Part shown: positions 30,056-39,332 of the stretch, piece by piece
Layout: each line of letters starts with the position of its first letter
Numbering within the stretch: position 1 is the first letter of the stretch
Source: Methylocaldum sp002005105
GTDB lineage: Bacteria > Pseudomonadota > Gammaproteobacteria > Methylococcales > Methylococcaceae
DNA length: 64,000 bases
NCBI RefSeq assembly: GCF_051027545.1
Contig: NZ_CP194902.1
Location: forward strand, 992,001 to 1,056,000
Reading direction: 5' to 3'
Notes under the pieces: generated by a model
What the model saw: the letters and a program-made list of their open reading frames with translations, nothing else
The model's database searches: none
What the model was told of the DNA's origin: nothing
Position numbers and translations under genes: made by a program

Positions 30056-30179
30056 GTCCCCGGCAAGTCCAAATCTGGTTTCCGGGCGAAACGAGCTTTC
30101 ATTTATCGCGGGTTATGTTTAAAGTCTTCGGCCGATAACTCCGCCTCGCGGCTCGTTTAGCATCTGACATTCAAAAACG

Positions 30180-33100
30180 ATGGCATCCGTCTCCCGACCC
30201 AAGCTTACGAGCGGGCGGCTCACTTATCCGCTCAGCTTGGTCATTTTCGCCGCGTCCTATTTTCTGACGGCGAAATCCGCTCTGTTGCTGGCGACAGTCC
30301 ACGTCAAAGTCACTCCCATCTGGCCTCCGACCGGCCTCGCCCTGGCTGTGTGTCTCGCCTTCGGCCGACGCTGGTGGCCTGGCGTTTTTCTCGGCGCCCT
30401 GGCAGTCAATCTCACGACCGGTGCGTGGCTTTCCGCATTCCCCATCGCCGTCGGCAACACGCTCGAGGCCGTCGCCGGAGCCGCATGGATCGCCCGCGCC
30501 GTGCCCTCGGACCGGATATTTTGTACGGTTCGGAACGTATTTCGCTTTTTGACGTTCGGCGTGCTGGCTGCTCCTCTTATCAGCGCCGGCATCGGAAGCT
30601 TGAGCGTGATGCTGTTGGAACCAAATGCATCCCGCCCGATTTGCGATCTATGGTGGACCTGGTGGCTGGGCAATGCCAGCGGAGCGCTTGTGGTGGCCCC
30701 GCTTTTTCTGGCGTTGGCCGCGCGCTCTAAGCTTGAAGCTTTAAGCTTGGAACAGGCACTCCATACAGTGCTGACAGTATTGACCGGGCTTTATGCCTTC
30801 GGCGGATGGCTGCACCCGGATACCGCTCACTATCCGTTGGTCTTTCTCACCATTCCCACTCTCATTTGGGCGGCTTTCCGCTTCGGCCCGCTCGCCATCG
30901 CTTCGACCTTGGCCCTCAACGTTCTGATCGCGGCGGCGAGCACGGCGAACGGAATCGGGCCATTTTCCCAGTACCCGACGAACGCCTCTTTTCTGCTGCT
31001 CGACGCCTTCATACTCATCGTCGGCGGCACCACGTACGTCATGTCGGCGTTGGTGGCCGAGCAAAAGTCCACGCAGTCCATGCTGCGCAACCGCGGAGAG
31101 CTTCTCGAGCAACGGGTCGTGGAATCGACGCGGCAGCTCGAGCAAGAGCGCGAACATCTGGAGAGCATTCTGATCAACATGCGGGATGCCGTGTGGAGCG
31201 TCTCTCCGGATGGCGAAAAAGTGCTGTTCGTCAACAAAGTCGTCGAAAATATTTACGGCCATAAACCGGAGGAATTCTATGCCGATCCGGAACTCTGGCT
31301 GAATGTTGTTCACCCGGACGACCGCCCGTTCGTTCATGCCGGATTCGCCGATCTCCTCCAAGGCGCCAACTTCGATGCCGTGTACCGGATCGTTCGCGCC
31401 GACGGAGAGATCCGTTGGGTCCACGATATGGGTTATCCCGTTACCGATGCGGCCGGAGAACGCACTCGCCTTGACGGCATCACCCGCGACATAACCGCGG
31501 AAAAACGGATCGAAACCGAGCTCCGTCTCGCCCAAGCGGCATTCGAAAATACCACCGAAGGGATCGTCATTACCGATGCCGAAACTCGAATCGTTGCCGT
31601 CAACCGGGCGTTTACCGCGATTACCGACTATTCCGAATCCGATTTGCTCGGCAAGACGCCTCGTCTTTGGCAGTCCAAACGACACAACGGCGCTGTTTAC
31701 AAAGAACTTTGGGCCGCGATCCGGACAACCGGGCAGTGGCGCGGCGAGCTCTGGAACCGGCGCAAGAACGGCGAAATCTTTCCTGCCCTCGAGAACGTCA
31801 GCGCGATTCGCGATCGGGACGGCCAGATTCTGAACTATGTCGCCGTGGTTTCGGATATCAGCGGCGTCAAGCAATTCGAGAAGCAATTGTTCCAACTCGC
31901 GCACCACGATGTCCTCACCCAATTGCCCAACCGCCTGCTGTTCACGGATCGGGTGGATCACGCCTTATCCCACGCCCATCGCGAAGGACATCGGGTGGCC
32001 GTCCTATTCATAGACCTGGACCGTTTCAAGAACATCAACGACAGCCTGGGCCATGCCGTGGGTGATCAGTTGCTGTGCGAGATTGCGTCGCGACTGACTT
32101 CCGCCGTCCACGAGAACGATACCGTAGCCAGACTGGGGGGCGACGAATTCGCCATCGCCCAGGAGCACATCAAGACCCCGGCGTGCGCGGCGATACTCGC
32201 CGAAGTGCTGGTCAACGCGCTCAGCGAGCCGGTCCGTGTCGACGAACACGATTTGTTCATCACCCCCAGCATCGGCATCAGCATTTATCCGGACGATGCG
32301 AAAGGTACCGACGACCTGATTCGGCATGCCGATGCGGCGATGTATCACGCCAAGCGGCTGGGACGGAATCGCTTCCAGTTCTACAGCAAATCGCTGACCC
32401 AGGAGGTCCTGGAAAAAGTGCGGCTGGAAACCCAATTACGCCAGGCGCTCAAACGGGGCGAGCTTGAAGTCTTTTATCAACCCCAAATCAATTTGCTCGA
32501 CGGCACCGTATCGGGAGCCGAAGCGCTAGTACGGTGGCGCCATCCGGAAATCGGTCTGGTATCGCCCACCAAATTCATCCCGCTCGCCGAGGAAAGCGGA
32601 ATCATCTGCCAAATCGGCGAATTCGTGCTTCGCGAAGCGTGCCGCCAGGCCAAGAGCTGGCTCGATCACGGGTTTTCCTTCCAGCAAATCGCCGTCAATG
32701 TCTCCAGTCAGCAATTACACGATTCGGATCTGGTCGAACTCGTCTCCCACACACTCGCGGAAACCGGCCTCGACGCGCGATATCTGGAGGTCGAGATTAC
32801 CGAAACCGTCGTCATGCAGCAGACCGAGAAAACGCTGCGCATTCTCGAAGACTTGCGCACACTCGGCGTGAATCTTGCGGTCGACGATTTCGGCACCGGC
32901 TATTCCAGCCTGGGTTATCTGAAACAATTGCCCGTGCATCGCCTGAAGATCGACCAATCCTTCGTCATGGATGTGCCGCACGAGAATAACGATGCGATCA
33001 TTCGGGCGATTGCGGCAATGGCTCGCTCGCTCCGCCTGGAGTTGATCGCAGAGGGTGTGGAAACGGCGGCGCAACACGCGTTTCTCGCCGCAGAAGGGTG

Positions 33101-33212
33101 TCAACTGGGCCAGGGTTATTTATTCGGCAAGTCGGTTCCGTCTTCCGAGTTCAGTTTCGCCCCCCGCCCGGTGCCCGCCAACGCAGTCGACCTCTCATTT
33201 CTCGGCACGTGA
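30180..33212 (+). CDS. MASE1-PAS-PAS-GGDEF-EAL c-di-GMP enzyme
   Basis: Membrane sensor of 1010 residues for cyclic di-GMP turnover. The N terminus is a MASE1 domain of about eight helices (residues ~15-295, with the typical PIWPPTGLALAV). Then come a coiled coil, PAS 1 with a PAC tail (~325-440), PAS 2 (~445-560), GGDEF (~570-735; DRFKNINDSLGH and an intact GGDEF motif), and EAL (~750-1000; EALVRWRHP, EVEITETVV, DDFGTGYSSL). Both catalytic motifs are intact, so it could make or degrade c-di-GMP. Its stop overlaps the convergent EamA gene by 18 bp. What the MASE1 domain senses is unknown. Confidence 0.93.
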   Translation: MASVSRPKLTSGRLTYPLSLVIFAASYFLTAKSALLLATVHVKVTPIWPPTGLALAVCLAFGRRWWPGVFLGALAVNLTTGAWLSAFPIAVGNTLEAVAGAAWIARAVPSDRIFCTVRNVFRFLTFGVLAAPLISAGIGSLSVMLLEPNASRPICDLWWTWWLGNASGALVVAPLFLALAARSKLEALSLEQALHTVLTVLTGLYAFGGWLHPDTAHYPLVFLTIPTLIWAAFRFGPLAIASTLALNVLIAAASTANGIGPFSQYPTNASFLLLDAFILIVGGTTYVMSALVAEQKSTQSMLRNRGELLEQRVVESTRQLEQEREHLESILINMRDAVWSVSPDGEKVLFVNKVVENIYGHKPEEFYADPELWLNVVHPDDRPFVHAGFADLLQGANFDAVYRIVRADGEIRWVHDMGYPVTDAAGERTRLDGITRDITAEKRIETELRLAQAAFENTTEGIVITDAETRIVAVNRAFTAITDYSESDLLGKTPRLWQSKRHNGAVYKELWAAIRTTGQWRGELWNRRKNGEIFPALENVSAIRDRDGQILNYVAVVSDISGVKQFEKQLFQLAHHDVLTQLPNRLLFTDRVDHALSHAHREGHRVAVLFIDLDRFKNINDSLGHAVGDQLLCEIASRLTSAVHENDTVARLGGDEFAIAQEHIKTPACAAILAEVLVNALSEPVRVDEHDLFITPSIGISIYPDDAKGTDDLIRHADAAMYHAKRLGRNRFQFYSKSLTQEVLEKVRLETQLRQALKRGELEVFYQPQINLLDGTVSGAEALVRWRHPEIGLVSPTKFIPLAEESGIICQIGEFVLREACRQAKSWLDHGFSFQQIAVNVSSQQLHDSDLVELVSHTLAETGLDARYLEVEITETVVMQQTEKTLRILEDLRTLGVNLAVDDFGTGYSSLGYLKQLPVHRLKIDQSFVMDVPHENNDAIIRAIAAMARSLRLELIAEGVETAAQHAFLAAEGCQLGQGYLFGKSVPSSEFSFAPRPVPANAVDLSFLGT

Positions 33213-34079
33213 ACGGACGGCCGAGAACGGCAGGAAGACTCCGCAAAGCAAGACCAGCGTGCAACCGGCCAGGGCTTTCTGATCGGGGACCTTCGCGAAC
33301 AGCAACACGCCCCAAATCACGCTCATAACCGGACCGATGTAGCCCACGGAGCTGACCAAGGCGGCCGGGGCCATTTGATAGGCTCGCGTCATGTACAACT
33401 GGGCACCGCTGCCGGAAATCCCCGCGAGCATCACCCAGCCCCAAGCATTCTGCGTGGACGGCCAAAGGACGCCATAAATTCCGAAATAAACCAGATGAAT
33501 CGCCACGGCGACCAGGCAGAAATAGAAAACCACGGCCTGCGGCGGATTACTCCGGCCGGCGCGGGCAACCATCAAGTACGCCAGAGCGGCCAGAAATCCG
33601 GACCCCAACGCCATAGCCCGCCCGAGAAAGTCCGAAGGGCCGAGCCTCGGCTGAAATAGCAGAAAAAGGCCTGCGAGCGAGCCGAATATGGCCAGCCAGA
33701 CGGACAGCGGGTTTCGCTGCGATAAAACGGCGGGTCCGAACAGAGCCACGAACACGCCGCTGCTCGCCGACAAAAACGCGCTCTCGCCGGGCCCGATCCG
33801 CTGAATAGCCGCGAACGAGAGCATCAGCGAGACCGCACCGAACAGACCGCGCAACCACAGCGAGGCCCGCCGGTCGCCGAATAACGCCCATCCCTGCTTG
33901 AACCACAGCGCCGGCGCCACGAGGATGACGAGATTCACCGTCACCCGAATGAAACTAACCATAGGCGCAGCAACCGGAGGGACGGTTAGGGCCGCGCCGT
34001 ACACACCTACTCCCATCACCGAAAACAGGAAAGCGGCAATGACCATGTAGGCCAGTCCGCGCATTCGTCCTTGCCACAT
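33195..34079 (-). CDS. EamA/DMT family transporter
   Basis: Inner-membrane transporter of 294 residues with ten hydrophobic helices and two EamA repeats (residues ~8-140 and ~150-285), the drug/metabolite transporter pattern. The start at 34079 (MWQGRMRGLAYM) is preferred because GGAAGG lies seven bases upstream and the first helix follows at once; an in-frame ATG 159 bp further upstream would add a polar extension lacking any targeting sense. Substrate unknown. The 3' end overlaps the GGDEF-EAL gene on the other strand. Confidence 0.85.
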   Translation of the reverse strand: MWQGRMRGLAYMVIAAFLFSVMGVGVYGAALTVPPVAAPMVSFIRVTVNLVILVAPALWFKQGWALFGDRRASLWLRGLFGAVSLMLSFAAIQRIGPGESAFLSASSGVFVALFGPAVLSQRNPLSVWLAIFGSLAGLFLLFQPRLGPSDFLGRAMALGSGFLAALAYLMVARAGRSNPPQAVVFYFCLVAVAIHLVYFGIYGVLWPSTQNAWGWVMLAGISGSGAQLYMTRAYQMAPAALVSSVGYIGPVMSVIWGVLLFAKVPDQKALAGCTLVLLCGVFLPFSAVRSRAEK

Positions 34080-34541
34080 ACGGCCGCCTTCCGCGCAACA
34101 GGCGGTTCGATGGGGATGGTTGGAAATCAAGAGTGGATCTGTTTTATGAAGAGTTTTGAGGGCTTGGGCGAATGAGAGATGAAGGCTTTCGATCGAGCGA
34201 ATGTTTCCCGATAACGGGACGGATTGCAAATCCACCATCGTCGTCCGGATTTTCCCTCGGATCGAATCAAATCATAACCGGCACAGACATACTTTTGCCC
34301 GATGCGGGATTCGTAGAAATAACCATAGGCAAAGCCATATCCTCATGCTAGAGTTCGGGAACCTGACACGTTCCTTCAGCGGCATTTGGTAATTCCTTCC
34401 TGGATCCGGCGTCGTTCTCGCTCTGTTCCCGAAGTCCTCGCCTCATACCTCAAGAAGTAACTCGTAGGTTTGTCCTCGGCCTTGGAGGCCGGTTTTGTTT
34501 GTTGATGTTCCGGCGCGTGTCGGAGCGGGAGTTATTTTCAA
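34080..34541. other. Spacer and leader upstream of the RRM gene
   Basis: No gene is supported in these 462 bp. The right half is the probable 5' leader of the RRM protein mRNA and contains the hairpin at 34477-34500. The left half should hold the promoter of the EamA gene and of the RRM gene; I could not pick a clear -35/-10 pair. Confidence 0.5.
34477..34500 (+). terminator. Terminator-like hairpin in the RRM gene leader
   Basis: CGGCCT (34477-34482) pairs with AGGCCG (34486-34491) around a TGG loop and is followed by the T-rich GTTTTGTTT. It ends 41 bp before the RRM start codon. It may attenuate the RRM transcript or stop transcripts coming from upstream. Confidence 0.5.
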
Positions 34542-34862
34542 ATGAAGAATATTTATGTAGGCAACTTATCATTCCAGACCACGGAAGACGAGCTTCGTGG
34601 GCTGTTCTCCCAGTATGGCGAGGTTCAATCGGTTAATCTGATCACCGATCGCTTTACCGGACAATCCAAGGGCTTCGGCTTTGTCGTGATGGACAGCCGG
34701 GGGGGGCAGGAAGCTATTGATAAATTAAATCAGACCGAATTCGGCGGCCGTTCCATTACCGTCAATGAAGCGCGTCCCCGCGAAAACAACCGTGGCGGTT
34801 CTACTCAACGTCGCGGCGGCGGTGGCGATGGTGGCTTCGGCGGTCAGCGTCGCGGTTACTAA
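34542..34862 (+). CDS. RRM-type RNA-binding protein
   Basis: 106-residue protein made of one RNA recognition motif and a glycine/arginine-rich tail, like the cold-responsive Rbp proteins of cyanobacteria and some proteobacteria. RNP2 is IYVGNL (residues 4-9) and RNP1 is KGFGFVVM (~43-50); the aromatic RNA-contact residues are present. The tail (from ~80) has several Gly runs and RRGGG repeats, and ends QRRGY. It likely binds single-stranded RNA as a chaperone or regulator. The terminator-like hairpin in its leader suggests control of its own expression. Confidence 0.93.
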   Translation: MKNIYVGNLSFQTTEDELRGLFSQYGEVQSVNLITDRFTGQSKGFGFVVMDSRGGQEAIDKLNQTEFGGRSITVNEARPRENNRGGSTQRRGGGGDGGFGGQRRGY

Positions 34863-35714
34863 CCGGTAGCCGAGAAACATCTTCAAGAGCAGGTTGTTTC
34901 GATGCGGCCTGCTCTGCAACGCTGGCCCGAACTGCTTTCTGCCGACCGCTAAAACGGTTCAGAAACAGTTTCGGGCTTGCGTACCATTGTTTTCGCTTGT
35001 CGGTCGCCCTAGGCCATCAAGCAAATATCGAAGCTTGACCGTACCAAGCCTTTTGCGGCTTACCACGCAGGCCGAGCAGCGTCGGTCGACTGTCGGATCG
35101 AAAAAACAATCCCCGCGGACCAGCGGCCTTCGGCTCCGGCGCGGGATACGGTGGACCGGCAGTTATAGTTGTCTCAGGAACCCAACAATAGGCGACATCT
35201 CAGTCGCATCGGCGTTTTATGGAAAACCAGCGCGCTTCCGACGAGACAGCCATAGGGGGAACATCCCTGTTCAGGGTCGACATCCGCTGTCACTAAGAAA
35301 TAAGTTTGGTCCGCTGAAGAATTCCGGATCAGAATGCCCCGATTCCCTTCGAAACATCCCGAGTCCGTTCGGAACATCCCTTTCCTACTGCGATATCCTT
35401 AAGTCCGTTCGCGTTCCAAATCCTGCACGGAATATCCTTATTCCGTTCGGAACATCCTGTTCCTCGCGACATCCCTAAGTCCCTTCGCAACATCCTAATC
35501 CCTACCGGAACGTCCACTGTTCCGGACCTGAAACCGAAACCCTGCGCTCCCGGTTTCAGGTGGCTTCATTAAACCCGCATATAGCCCCAAGACAAATACG
35601 TACGCCTTCGTATGTACGAAAGCTTGACATGAGTCGGAGCAAGAAACGGAATTCCGAAGACGTTTTTTGCGTCGCTTCGCTCCGGAAATGCCCTAAAAAC
35701 CCGTGACTCCGGCC
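34863..35714. other. 850-bp gap containing a degenerate repeat array
   Basis: After the RRM stop comes an 8-bp stem hairpin (AGAGCAGG at 34886-34893 with CCTGCTCT at 34908-34915). The stretch to about 35250 has no recognisable feature. The repeats at 35259-35515 follow, then a short near-palindrome around TACGTACG at about 35597. A 194-codon open frame covering 34894-35478 has no family features and runs through the repeats, so it is not called. Confidence 0.5.
35259..35515. repeat. Degenerate tandem repeats, ~20-bp period
   Basis: A unit close to TCCGTTCGGAACATCC recurs. The ATCC core falls at 35356, 35376, 35395, 35420, 35434, 35454, 35471, 35492 and 35512 (as GTCC), a mean step of 19.5 bp, and the longer TCCsTTCG element falls at 35344, 35364, 35404, 35442 and 35480, mostly at 38-40-bp steps. 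Looser copies (GAACATCCC at 35259, GACATCC at 35278) extend it to the left. There is no repeat family I can name; it is not a CRISPR, since no constant repeats with unique spacers are present. Confidence 0.7.
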
Positions 35715-36374
35715 TCATATCGTCTGCGGCTTTTTTCCGGGCGTTGCTTCAAGAGCCCGCAGTTGGTCTTCCAGCTGCTGTAGTTCCTGTTGAAGCCTGG
35801 GCAACAAATCCTTCTTGATGGACTCTTCGGTAGCAGCCTGCGCTCTTTGTATCTCGCCCAATAACCGTGCCCATTCGTCCCGCAGCTTTTGTGCCTCCTC
35901 CGATTCCGGCACCCGCCGCATATCGGACTCGAAGCGCTCCACCTGCTCGCGAAGAATACCAAGCCCCTCGGTGAAGCTGCGCAAGATTTCCCCCAGAGGA
36001 AAAAGCGGCGTCTGTCTGACAGAACCCCGAACCGTGGCACCATCCGCCAAAGGCGCGTCACCCGCGTTCCCCGCCTGAATTTCGACACGACGCCGTTCGG
36101 AATTATCAGGGTCTTCGTCCACTACGAAACGGGCGCTCTGAGTGACCTCCGCAGCAAACCCGGGCTCAATGGCGAGCTTTGCCACGTAACCGCTTTGCCC
36201 TGTTGCTTCCACGTCCGTGACCCTGCCCACGCTCTGGTTCCGAATGACAACAGCGTCTCCCGGCTGCAAACCGCCCGGCGCGTCGAGCTGTAACTTCAAT
36301 TCAAGCTCGTCGCGGCTGCAGCCGAATAGCAGCAGAATCAACGCGACGATAGCGAGGGTGAATCTGATGGGCAT
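35715..36374 (-). CDS. MCE/MlaD-domain lipoprotein
   Basis: 219-residue envelope protein. A short hydrophobic N terminus ends in a lipobox (LLFGC, Cys 19). Residues ~25-110 resemble an MCE (MlaD-like) domain: LDAPGGLQPGDAVVIRNQSVGRVTDVE is the family pattern. The rest (~130-215) is predicted coiled coil, rich in Glu, Arg and Gln. MCE proteins form rings that move lipids between membranes, usually with an ABC transporter; no such transporter is beside it, so it may act as a stand-alone or distant partner. The gene is divergent from the amidohydrolase gene. Confidence 0.75.
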   Translation of the reverse strand: MPIRFTLAIVALILLLFGCSRDELELKLQLDAPGGLQPGDAVVIRNQSVGRVTDVEATGQSGYVAKLAIEPGFAAEVTQSARFVVDEDPDNSERRRVEIQAGNAGDAPLADGATVRGSVRQTPLFPLGEILRSFTEGLGILREQVERFESDMRRVPESEEAQKLRDEWARLLGEIQRAQAATEESIKKDLLPRLQQELQQLEDQLRALEATPGKKPQTI

Positions 36375-36538
36375 GAAAGTGTCTCCCGGACGTTATGGAT
36401 CTTCGACTTGTCTCTGCATGATAAAGCAAAGCTTAGGGCGAACGGCAGAAATCGCCTTCTGGTGAAACAAAGCGTTTTGATCGCAAGTCTCATAAGTAGA
36501 TTTCGAAACGGTGAATCGAATCGAGCAAGGAGAACTTC

Positions 36539-37993
36539 ATGGCGCCTATTGATCCGGAGGGTAGACGTTTGCCCGTCAAACTGGATACCGCCACCAATGG
36601 CGAATACCTGCCGATGCCGCTGACCGACCCGGTCGTCATTGCGAAACGGCTAGCCCACGAACAGGTTTCGAGAGTATCGCGACGGCTCGGCATGACCCGA
36701 CGGGCGTTTCTTAAGTCGGCATCGGGCGCGGCAACGACGCTGCTGGCCATGAATCAGGCATTCGCCGCTTTCGGCCGAACCGGAGGACGATACGAAATTC
36801 CGGTAGAAGCGGCCTACGAACCGGACCTGGCCCAAGCGGCTTTGGGTGGAAAGGAGTTCATCTTTGACATTCAGGGACACCACGTGAATCCCGAAGGGCC
36901 GTGGCGAAAACCGACCAATCGCTGGACGTATAGCCTCCGGTTCTTTCCGCAATCCGATTGCGGCGACGGCGCCATCGAGTGCTTCTCGGCGGAGCATTTC
37001 ATCCGAGAAGTATTCCTTGACAGCGACACCACCATGGCGGTCCTCTCCGCCGTCCCGGCAGCTCCGGGGGACGATCCCTTGACCATCGAAGACGCCGCCG
37101 CCACGCGGGCCACGGTGGACGCCCTGAAAGGCTCGCACCGGCTGCTGATCCACGGTTTGGTCCGTCCCAATCTGCCGGGTGAAATCGATGCGATGTCCGT
37201 GCAAAAGGAAAAATACGGCGTCGCCGCCTGGAAAACCTATACCCAGTGGGGACCCTCGGGAAAAGGGTATTGGCTGGACGATCCCAACGTCGGGATTCCC
37301 TTCATCGAAAAAGCGCGCAGTCTGGGCGTGAAAGTGATTTGCATACACAAAGGGCTTCCCCTGTTCGGCCTCGACTATACGCATTCCACCTGCCGCGACA
37401 TCGGCGTGGTGGCCAAACGCTTTCCGGACGTCGCCTTTATCGTCTATCACTCCGGCTACGAGCCGAAACGCAAGGAAGGGCGCTACGATCCCAATAACGC
37501 TTCGGCAGGTGTGGATTCGCTCATCAAGAGCGTCCAGGATAACGGCATTCCGCCGAACAGCAATGTTTACGCGGAACTCGGCAGCACCTGGAAGCTGCTG
37601 ATGCGCGACCCCGGCCAGGCCGCCCATGTGCTCGGCAAGCTGTTCAAATACGTGGGCGAAAACAACGTGCTGTGGGGAACCGATTCGATCTGGTACGGCA
37701 GCCCCCAAGACCAGATTCAGGCTTTCCGTGCGTTCCAGATCGGCGAACCCCTTAGAGAACGCCACGGCTATCCGGAGATTACTGCGGAATTGCGGACCAA
37801 AGTGTTCGGCTTGAATGCCGCCAAGCCCTACGGCGTCTCGACGGAGGAAATAAAAAGGCGCACCGCTTCCGACCGCGTCGCCGGCATCAAGCAAGTGTAC
37901 CTGGAACACCCAGAGCCCAGTTTCGCCAGCTACGGACCGAAGACGAGGCGGGAGTTTTTCGACCTGCTGCGGCTCAGGGGAGGACCGTTGTGA
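36539..37993 (+). CDS. Amidohydrolase family protein with Tat-like signal
   Basis: 484-residue protein of the amidohydrolase (amidohydrolase_2, TIM-barrel) family. A twin-arginine signal, MTRRAFLKSASGAATTLL, starts near residue 53, so about 50 residues precede it; an ATG at that point would give a more usual Tat start, yet GGAG sits upstream of the first ATG (36539). Metal-site candidates are DIQGHHVNP near residue 114, CIHKG, YHSGYE and WGTDSIWYG near residue 380. The natural substrate is unknown. Export to the periplasm by Tat is inferred from the motif. Confidence 0.75.
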   Translation: MAPIDPEGRRLPVKLDTATNGEYLPMPLTDPVVIAKRLAHEQVSRVSRRLGMTRRAFLKSASGAATTLLAMNQAFAAFGRTGGRYEIPVEAAYEPDLAQAALGGKEFIFDIQGHHVNPEGPWRKPTNRWTYSLRFFPQSDCGDGAIECFSAEHFIREVFLDSDTTMAVLSAVPAAPGDDPLTIEDAAATRATVDALKGSHRLLIHGLVRPNLPGEIDAMSVQKEKYGVAAWKTYTQWGPSGKGYWLDDPNVGIPFIEKARSLGVKVICIHKGLPLFGLDYTHSTCRDIGVVAKRFPDVAFIVYHSGYEPKRKEGRYDPNNASAGVDSLIKSVQDNGIPPNSNVYAELGSTWKLLMRDPGQAAHVLGKLFKYVGENNVLWGTDSIWYGSPQDQIQAFRAFQIGEPLRERHGYPEITAELRTKVFGLNAAKPYGVSTEEIKRRTASDRVAGIKQVYLEHPEPSFASYGPKTRREFFDLLRLRGGPL

Positions 37994-38061
37994 GCCGCAG
38001 TTTAGAGTCTCGCTCGGCCGAAGCCCGATTCAAGTACCGCTTTTCGCCGAAGGTCCGATGA

Positions 38062-38205
38062 TTACAACAAAATCATCAATACGATGATGATCAGAATGAT
38101 GCCCACGATGCCGCTCGGGTAATAACCCCATCCTCTACTGTACGGCCACGTGGGAAGGAGCCCGAAAATCAGCAGGATCAGAACAATCAGTAGAATCGTT
38201 TCCAT
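38062..38205 (-). CDS. DUF3309 family small membrane protein
   Basis: 47-residue protein with two hydrophobic helices (residues ~4-17 and ~33-47) flanking the conserved LLPTWPYSRGWGYYPSG turn that defines DUF3309. A GGAGA lies six bases before the ATG at 38205. The family is common in proteobacteria, with no known function. It stands alone between the amidohydrolase and the 3D-domain protein. Confidence 0.88.
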   Translation of the reverse strand: METILLIVLILLIFGLLPTWPYSRGWGYYPSGIVGIILIIIVLMILL

Positions 38206-38289
38206 CGAAAATCTCCATATAGAAACATCCCTTAAGTTCCACGGCCAAAGCCGAAGGTCGGATTCGTTTGCGTGGATCGGTATCGGAGC

Positions 38290-38664
38290 CTACCACGAGA
38301 TTCTGACTTTTCTCTCGCCCCAAGCTACCGCTTTCCCCAACTTCTTGCCCATGTGAATATCGATTCGCCGTTCCCATCTGTCGTGCATACGGTCCAGCAC
38401 GACGAATTCACCCATGCCATGGACTTTAACCTTCGTTCCGCAATTGAGCCCCATCTCGAAAAGATCGCGTGAGACAGCAATGACGTTGCGTTTGGATTCA
38501 ATGGGTTTGTTGCAGGCGCCGATATGAGGTGTGCTGTCGGTTTGCTCAACGACGGAATTGTAAGCGGTGGCAGTTACAGTCATGGATTTCGCTTGCAGCG
38601 GATCGGCCAGCCATAGCACTATTACAAGCAGCAAAGCGCCAAATGATGCGCGCTTCGTATCCAT
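38290..38664 (-). CDS. 3D-domain protein, probably periplasmic
   Basis: 124-residue protein with a signal peptide (residues ~1-25, cleavage near LQA-KS) and a C-terminal 3D domain: TVTATAYNSVVEQTDSTPHIGAC, then IAVSRDLFEMGLNCGTKVKV, and the motif WERRIDIHMG, close to the double-psi barrel of MltA and RlpA, where Asp residues form the active site. The protein may act on peptidoglycan, but it lacks the larger MltA portion and its role is not known. The gene follows rluE on the same strand at a distance of 116 bp. Confidence 0.82.
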   Translation of the reverse strand: MDTKRASFGALLLVIVLWLADPLQAKSMTVTATAYNSVVEQTDSTPHIGACNKPIESKRNVIAVSRDLFEMGLNCGTKVKVHGMGEFVVLDRMHDRWERRIDIHMGKKLGKAVAWGERKVRISW

Positions 38665-38780
38665 ACCGTTGATCTTCCATTGAATCCTTCAGGCCCGTTT
38701 CCGGAGCCATAATCTTGTAGACATTTGTTCGTCTTTCGGGTTCACCTCGCCGATCGGGAAGATCGAAGCGAGGTCGGTGT

Positions 38781-39332
38781 TCATCGGGGCGGTTCAGCCT
38801 CGCGCCATTCTCCCGGCTTGAGGTCGCCCAGCGTCCAAGGCCCGATTGCCCAGCGAATGAGACGCAAAGTGGGAAATCCAACCGCCGCGGTCATGCGCCG
38901 TACCTGACGATTGCGTCCTTCCCGCAAAGTCAGTTCGATCCACGAAGTCGGAATGGCGGCACGATAGCGAATCGGAGGATCGCGCGGCCAAAGACCCGGA
39001 GGCTCCTCCATGACGCGCGCCTTGGCCGGCCGAGTCGGACCGTCCTTCAACAGCACCCCGCGCCGCAGCCGCTCCAACGCCGCCTGGTCCGGAACCCCTT
39101 CCACCTGCGCCCAATAAACCTTAGGCAACTTATGACGCGGATCGGCGATGCGCGCCTGCAAGCGGCCGTCGTCGGTCAGCAGGAGAAGTCCTTCGCTGTC
39201 CCGGTCCAGCCGACCGGCGGGGTACACGTTCTTGAGCGGAATGTAATCGGCGAGCGTCGCGCGGTCGTGAGCGCGGTCGGTAAACTGAGACAGAACGTCG
39301 TAGGGCTTATTGAAAAGTATCAGACGGGACAC
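38781..39332 (-). CDS. rluE: 23S rRNA pseudouridine synthase (RluE/RsuA family)
   Basis: Isomerises a uridine of 23S rRNA (position 2457 in E. coli). The 183-residue product begins SRLILFNKPYDVLSQF and contains the catalytic stretch YPAGRLDRDSEGLLLLT (Asp 38 region), then PPIRYRAAIPTSWIEL, EGRNRQVRRMTAAVGFPTLRLIR, all as in E. coli RluE. The GTG at 39332 is chosen: it gives the usual short N terminus and has GGTGAG nine bases upstream. A longer GTG start at 39446 is possible but would overlap the divergent methyltransferase gene. Confidence 0.88.
   Translation of the reverse strand: MSRLILFNKPYDVLSQFTDRAHDRATLADYIPLKNVYPAGRLDRDSEGLLLLTDDGRLQARIADPRHKLPKVYWAQVEGVPDQAALERLRRGVLLKDGPTRPAKARVMEEPPGLWPRDPPIRYRAAIPTSWIELTLREGRNRQVRRMTAAVGFPTLRLIRWAIGPWTLGDLKPGEWREAEPPR

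Noticed and set aside
34894..35478. A 194-codon open frame over the repeat array
   Set aside because: Its C-terminal half merely translates the DNA repeats, and the N-terminal half has no family pattern or convincing start.
35259..35515. The repeat array as a CRISPR
   Set aside because: Repeats are degenerate, about 20 bp apart, with no constant 28-37-bp units and no unique spacers, and there are no cas genes.
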